DNA of 17,694 nucleotides from positions 1 through 17,694 of the forward strand of contig CAAGIU010000424.1 in assembly GCA_900770015.1 (NCBI GenBank), written 5' to 3'. Shown one piece after another: positions 14,820 to 17,694 of this stretch. Position 1 is the first letter of the stretch. Every line of letters starts with the position of its first letter. A model generated the notes under the pieces. It was given only the letters and a program-made list of their open reading frames with translations, did not search any database and was not told the DNA's origin. Both the position numbers and the translations under genes were made by a program. The stretch comes from an uncultured Oscillospiraceae bacterium. Lineage in GTDB: Bacteria; Bacillota_A; Clostridia; Oscillospirales; Oscillospiraceae.

Positions 14820-16460
14820 TTACTTTTCGTGAACCGTGAACCAGGTGTTGCTGTGGATCACGCCAATGGTCTCCCGGAACTCCCAGCCGTCAAAGTGGGC
14901 GGTGGAGTAGGGGAAGAAGGCCTGGGTGTAAGCCAGAGGCAGACCCACAACATAGGTCTCGTTGAGCCGCTGCAGTTCTTCAACGGCTTCGAGGTACTCT
15001 TCCTCGGTCACAGCGCCCAGCAGCTTGACAACCTGCTCGTCCATTTCCGGGAAGAAGAAATGACCGACGGAGGTGGCATAGGTGCCCAGGAAGTAGTAGA
15101 ATGCGGTTTCATAGTCGGCTTTGCCGCTGGTGGTGTAGCTCACGATTAGATCGTGTTCACCGGACTGCATCAGAGGCCAGGAATACTCGTTGTTGGCCAG
15201 GGATCTCTCTTCGATTCTGGCAGCGAAGCCAGCTTCCTGGAGGTTGTTGACCAGCACCTCGCACAGACGAACCCGCAGCTCGATGGTGGAGGAGGCGTAC
15301 TGGGGCATCACGATGATTTCCAGCGGTTCACCCTTGGAATCCTCCCGGATGCCGTCGCCGTCCACGTCCACATAGCCGGCAGCGGTCAGGATCTCATCTG
15401 CCTTGACCAGGTCCCGGGTGAGCTTGGGGCTCTCTTCCAGATAAGCTGCGTGGCTGGGAGGCACTGCGCCCCAGGTGCCCACCTCGGCGTAGTCTCCGGC
15501 AATCACGCTGGCCATCATCTCCCAATCGACGATGTAGGCCACAGCTTTACGGAATTCCACATCGTTGGTGGGGTACTTGTTGGCGCCGAAAGAAATCTGA
15601 TAGGTGTCGCTGACCTTGGACTGGCCGCTGACCAGATTATCGGCGTTCAGAATGGCAGGAGCCATGGATGCGGGCATGGGGGTGGAGTACTGGTAGTAGA
15701 CGTCGATCTCGTCATTCTGCATGGCCATCAGAACGGCGTCCATGTCATTGTAGGTATGCAGGGAGACCTTGGGCACGGTGATCTCGCCATAGAAGTAGTT
15801 GGGCATAGCCTCATAGTAGGAGATCTGGGCATCGGCGTCCACATCCACCAGCTTGTAGGGGCCGCAGCCGATGGCGGCATCTTCACCGGCATACTTCTTG
15901 AATTCGGCACCGTCCACATTCTCCCAGACATGCTGGGGGATGATGAACACATAGTCCATGATGGCCTTCAGGAAGCCTGCGCCGCAGGGTTCACTGAAGT
16001 ACATCACGGCGGTGTTGTCATCGATCAGCTCGCAGCCGGTGACCAGGCCAACCAGGCCGCTGTACTTCACATACTGCGAGTAGTAATCGATTGTGAACTT
16101 CACATCCGCAGGGGTGACATCCGTGCCGTCATGGAACTGGACGCCGGAGGGGAAGGTGAAGGTCAGGGACATTCCGTCCTCCGCAAACTCCCAGGTCTGC
16201 ATGAAGTAGGGGGAGGGATTTCCGTCAGCGCCCTTGGTGACCAGGGGTGCTCTGGTGAAACCGGAGAACATCATGGTACCGAAGGCACCGGAGGAGGTCA
16301 GTACGTTGAAAATGTCATTGGTGGACAGTACGCCGACCCTCAGCGTTCTGCCCTCGGCAGCCTCAGCGTTGGCGTGGGTTCCGCAGGTGATCATACCGAA
16401 TACCATCACCATTGCAAGCAGCATCGCGAGAATTTTTTTTCCGTTGTTCAAGAATCTCAT
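14820..16460 (-). CDS. Extracellular solute-binding protein, family 5 (Opp/Dpp/Nik-type importer)
   Basis: A 546-residue surface receptor that captures the substrate for the importer. The N-terminus is an export signal (GKKILAMLLAMVMVFGM). The following MITCGT is a poor lipobox because Thr precedes Cys, so lipid anchoring is uncertain; ANA at 31-33 is a possible signal peptidase I site. Family marks include FTFPSGVQFHDGTDVTPADV, GCGPYKLVDVDADAQISYY and the repeat of a C-terminal lobe. DVDGDGIRED looks like a Ca-binding loop. Start: ATG 16460 has AAAGG directly against it; TTG 16451, three codons on, would be better spaced from AAAGGATGA. First gene of the operon, 73 nt before the first permease gene. 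Substrate unknown; peptide or nickel/metal chelate are the usual ligands. Confidence 0.92.
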   Translation of the reverse strand: MRFLNNGKKILAMLLAMVMVFGMITCGTHANAEAAEGRTLRVGVLSTNDIFNVLTSSGAFGTMMFSGFTRAPLVTKGADGNPSPYFMQTWEFAEDGMSLTFTFPSGVQFHDGTDVTPADVKFTIDYYSQYVKYSGLVGLVTGCELIDDNTAVMYFSEPCGAGFLKAIMDYVFIIPQHVWENVDGAEFKKYAGEDAAIGCGPYKLVDVDADAQISYYEAMPNYFYGEITVPKVSLHTYNDMDAVLMAMQNDEIDVYYQYSTPMPASMAPAILNADNLVSGQSKVSDTYQISFGANKYPTNDVEFRKAVAYIVDWEMMASVIAGDYAEVGTWGAVPPSHAAYLEESPKLTRDLVKADEILTAAGYVDVDGDGIREDSKGEPLEIIVMPQYASSTIELRVRLCEVLVNNLQEAGFAARIEERSLANNEYSWPLMQSGEHDLIVSYTTSGKADYETAFYYFLGTYATSVGHFFFPEMDEQVVKLLGAVTEEEYLEAVEELQRLNETYVVGLPLAYTQAFFPYSTAHFDGWEFRETIGVIHSNTWFTVHEK

Positions 16461-16622
16461 CCTTTCTTCTCTTTTGGATTGATTTCTTATTCGGTGCTCA
16501 CAGAAACCGCTGGAAATACCAGAGGGTGGTTTTTGAAGGCAACCAAATAATCACTAATTTGTCCCTGCCGTTTCTTCAGGCAGACGATACTTCCCATCAT
16601 TAGATGGAATTTACACGACTGT

Positions 16623-16664
16623 ATTGTACCAGACAGCAACCATTACGTTAAGCCCCCCAGGGGG
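16623..16664 (-). promoter_or_regulatory. Putative promoter of the importer operon with an adjoining G/C palindrome
   Basis: On the minus strand, TTAACG (16646-16651) and TACAAT (16623-16628) are 17 nt apart, a fair sigma-A promoter giving a leader of about 155 nt. Immediately upstream of the -35 is CCCCCAGGGGG (16654-16664), five-base arms around one base. G-tract palindromes of this kind are bound by CsoR/RcnR-type metal repressors, but this is a resemblance only. The leader also holds small inverted repeats (CTGCC/GGCAG near 16565-16583; a TTCCATC/GATGGGAA pair near 16591-16610). Confidence 0.4.
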
Positions 16665-16740
16665 ATATTTGTCATATTTTTTCGTCAGTGATTCGCCTGC
16701 TCATTTCCGCTTGGATATCAATCTCAAGCGTTTCTATTCA

Positions 16741-16765
16741 GTAGCCGCTCAAAATCCCAATGCGT
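16741..16765. repeat. Possible terminal inverted repeat end of the IS66-family element
   Basis: GTAGCCGCTCAAAATCCC begins at 16741 and points inward toward the transposase gene, about 116 nt after its stop codon. IS66 elements begin with a GTAA-like end, and this distance is normal. The other end is outside the window, so neither the match nor the 8-bp target duplication can be tested. The 90 bases between 16766 and 16856 show no gene. Confidence 0.3.
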
Positions 16766-16856
16766 TTGTGTAAAATGCAGAAAAATTTCAAGCAATACAG
16801 CAATGGTTAATTTCAGCTGTGGATAACTTTTTGCTTCAGATCCCGAGTGTAAAAAG

Positions 16857-17694
16857 TCACACCCACTGTTCAACCAGTGCCAAAGCATTTCCGCTCAGTG
16901 CCTGTTTCACGGATTCAAAGTATGCCATTCCTTGCTTCCGAGCGGTGCTGATGTAGCTCATAATGCGGGCATATTCCTCTGCACCTTCAATGGTTCGGAA
17001 GCAGCCGGATACTTTTTGTTTCACCTTACTGAAGCGGATGGTTCGTTCAGCTTCGTTGTTGGTAAATGGCACTGACCAATCTGTAGCGAAACGAAGAATA
17101 TCTGCCTTATATTCCCGCAACCGTTCCAGCAGACTTAGGATTTTTCCTTTCCCGGGCCGGCCTCGCTTCCATTTGGGCTTTGCCGGCACAGGATTTGCTT
17201 CAAACCCATCTGCCAGTATGTTGTCATAGCGCAGATTGTATGTTTGCAGCACCAACTCCTGAAAACTTCCATCCATTTGCAGCAGCTTGCGGCTCTCGTT
17301 CATTTCAAGCAGCAATTCCCGCAGTTTGCCTGCCCAGCCCTGTTTCATTTCTTCTTCTGCATACACCAATTCCCGGATAATGTGTGCATTGCAAATTCCG
17401 TGTGCGGCAGAATCGTACTTGTAATACGGTTTCCAGAAGTCATGAACCATGGTTTTCCCAAATCCAGGCAGGATTCCGATGTCATCCATTGCCTTTTTGC
17501 CTCGTTTCTTGTGCAGAGCAAAGTACGACCATCGTTCGTTACACAAACAGTGCAGCCAATGTAGAGACCCGGCAACACGCAGCCCGGTTTCGTCGCAATT
17601 CAATACAGACAGGCTGTTTATCTGTTCCCGGATTCTCCCTACAGCGGGACTTACTTTTTCCGCAAGCTGGTGAATCCAGTTTTGAATGGAGCCG
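16857..17694 (-). CDS. tnpC: IS66-family transposase (TnpC), C-terminal part, open at window end
   Basis: The reading frame is open through the window edge at 17694, so the 5' part is missing from view. About 278 residues are seen. The DDE catalytic core of IS66 transposases is present: first Asp in LNCDETG, second Asp in VHDFWKPYY, and the final Glu in TNNEAERTIR. The phrases CNAHIIREL and KQKVSGCFRT are also typical. Any ATG/TTG inside the visible part (for example TTG at 17603) is not the true start, since IQNWIHQLAEKVSP upstream reads as IS66 sequence. It looks intact as far as visible and is oriented to read toward the importer operon promoter. Confidence 0.92.
   Translation of the reverse strand, partial: GSIQNWIHQLAEKVSPAVGRIREQINSLSVLNCDETGLRVAGSLHWLHCLCNERWSYFALHKKRGKKAMDDIGILPGFGKTMVHDFWKPYYKYDSAAHGICNAHIIRELVYAEEEMKQGWAGKLRELLLEMNESRKLLQMDGSFQELVLQTYNLRYDNILADGFEANPVPAKPKWKRGRPGKGKILSLLERLREYKADILRFATDWSVPFTNNEAERTIRFSKVKQKVSGCFRTIEGAEEYARIMSYISTARKQGMAYFESVKQALSGNALALVEQWV

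Noticed and set aside
15153..16550. Long plus-strand open frame opposite the binding-protein gene
   Set aside because: It is the antisense of a clearly coding gene; its His/Gly/Val-rich composition is an artefact of that, and it has no family marks.
1..17694. CRISPR array, tRNA or rRNA genes
   Set aside because: No regularly spaced short repeats and no cloverleaf or rRNA-like sequence was seen on either strand.

Overview
The window looks like a chromosomal accessory region of a gut-type anaerobic Firmicute, most likely in the Oscillospiraceae/Ruminococcaceae (Clostridia). The clues are strong AAGGAGG ribosome binding sites, moderately high GC, clostridial-style MacB/FtsX exporters, a PadR regulator, a hybrid-cluster protein (hcp) locus and an IS66 transposase. 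The exact genus cannot be read from the sequence.

Region 1 (1-5240, minus strand) is an exporter-like operon. In transcription order it holds a small Cys-rich secreted protein (5240-4893), two paralogous 8-TM permeases that each carry two FtsX-like halves (4817-2895 and 2692-818), and a MacB/LolD-type ATPase (801-127). A good promoter at 5425-5453 and a structured leader of about 165 nt (5284-5387 folds) precede it. Divergent from it (5536-6839, plus strand) are a PadR repressor, a HAAS/DUF1700-like single-TM protein and a second small secreted protein, followed by a sortase-like gene remnant and a strong terminator. The whole resembles a PadR-controlled envelope or peptide-export module of unknown substrate and is the best candidate here for an undescribed system.

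Region 2 (7097-10225) is a nitrosative/oxidative-stress locus. A Crp/Fnr-family regulator (HcpR-like) is divergent from an iron-sulfur protein and Hcp (hydroxylamine reductase/NO reductase-type hybrid-cluster protein). A near-perfect palindrome sits between the divergent starts as the probable operator. A nested stem-loop follows hcp.

Region 3 (16460-10475, minus strand) is a six-gene operon for a peptide/nickel-type (Opp/Dpp/Nik) ABC importer: binding protein, two permeases, two ATPases, then a class I SAM-dependent methyltransferase. The last five genes are tightly coupled; the binding-protein gene is separated from them by a 12-bp hairpin. The methyltransferase makes import of a metal chelate or modified small molecule worth considering.

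Region 4 (16741-17694) is the 3' part of an IS66-family element, with the transposase open at the window edge.

A family of palindromic elements of about 166 bp, flanked by TA, occurs three times: a partial copy at 1-57, a full copy at 2717-2882 between the two permease genes, and a full but diverged copy at 10283-10449 between convergent operons. Their inverted-repeat architecture is shared even where the bases differ, which suggests a MITE-like non-autonomous element whose foldback form matters.
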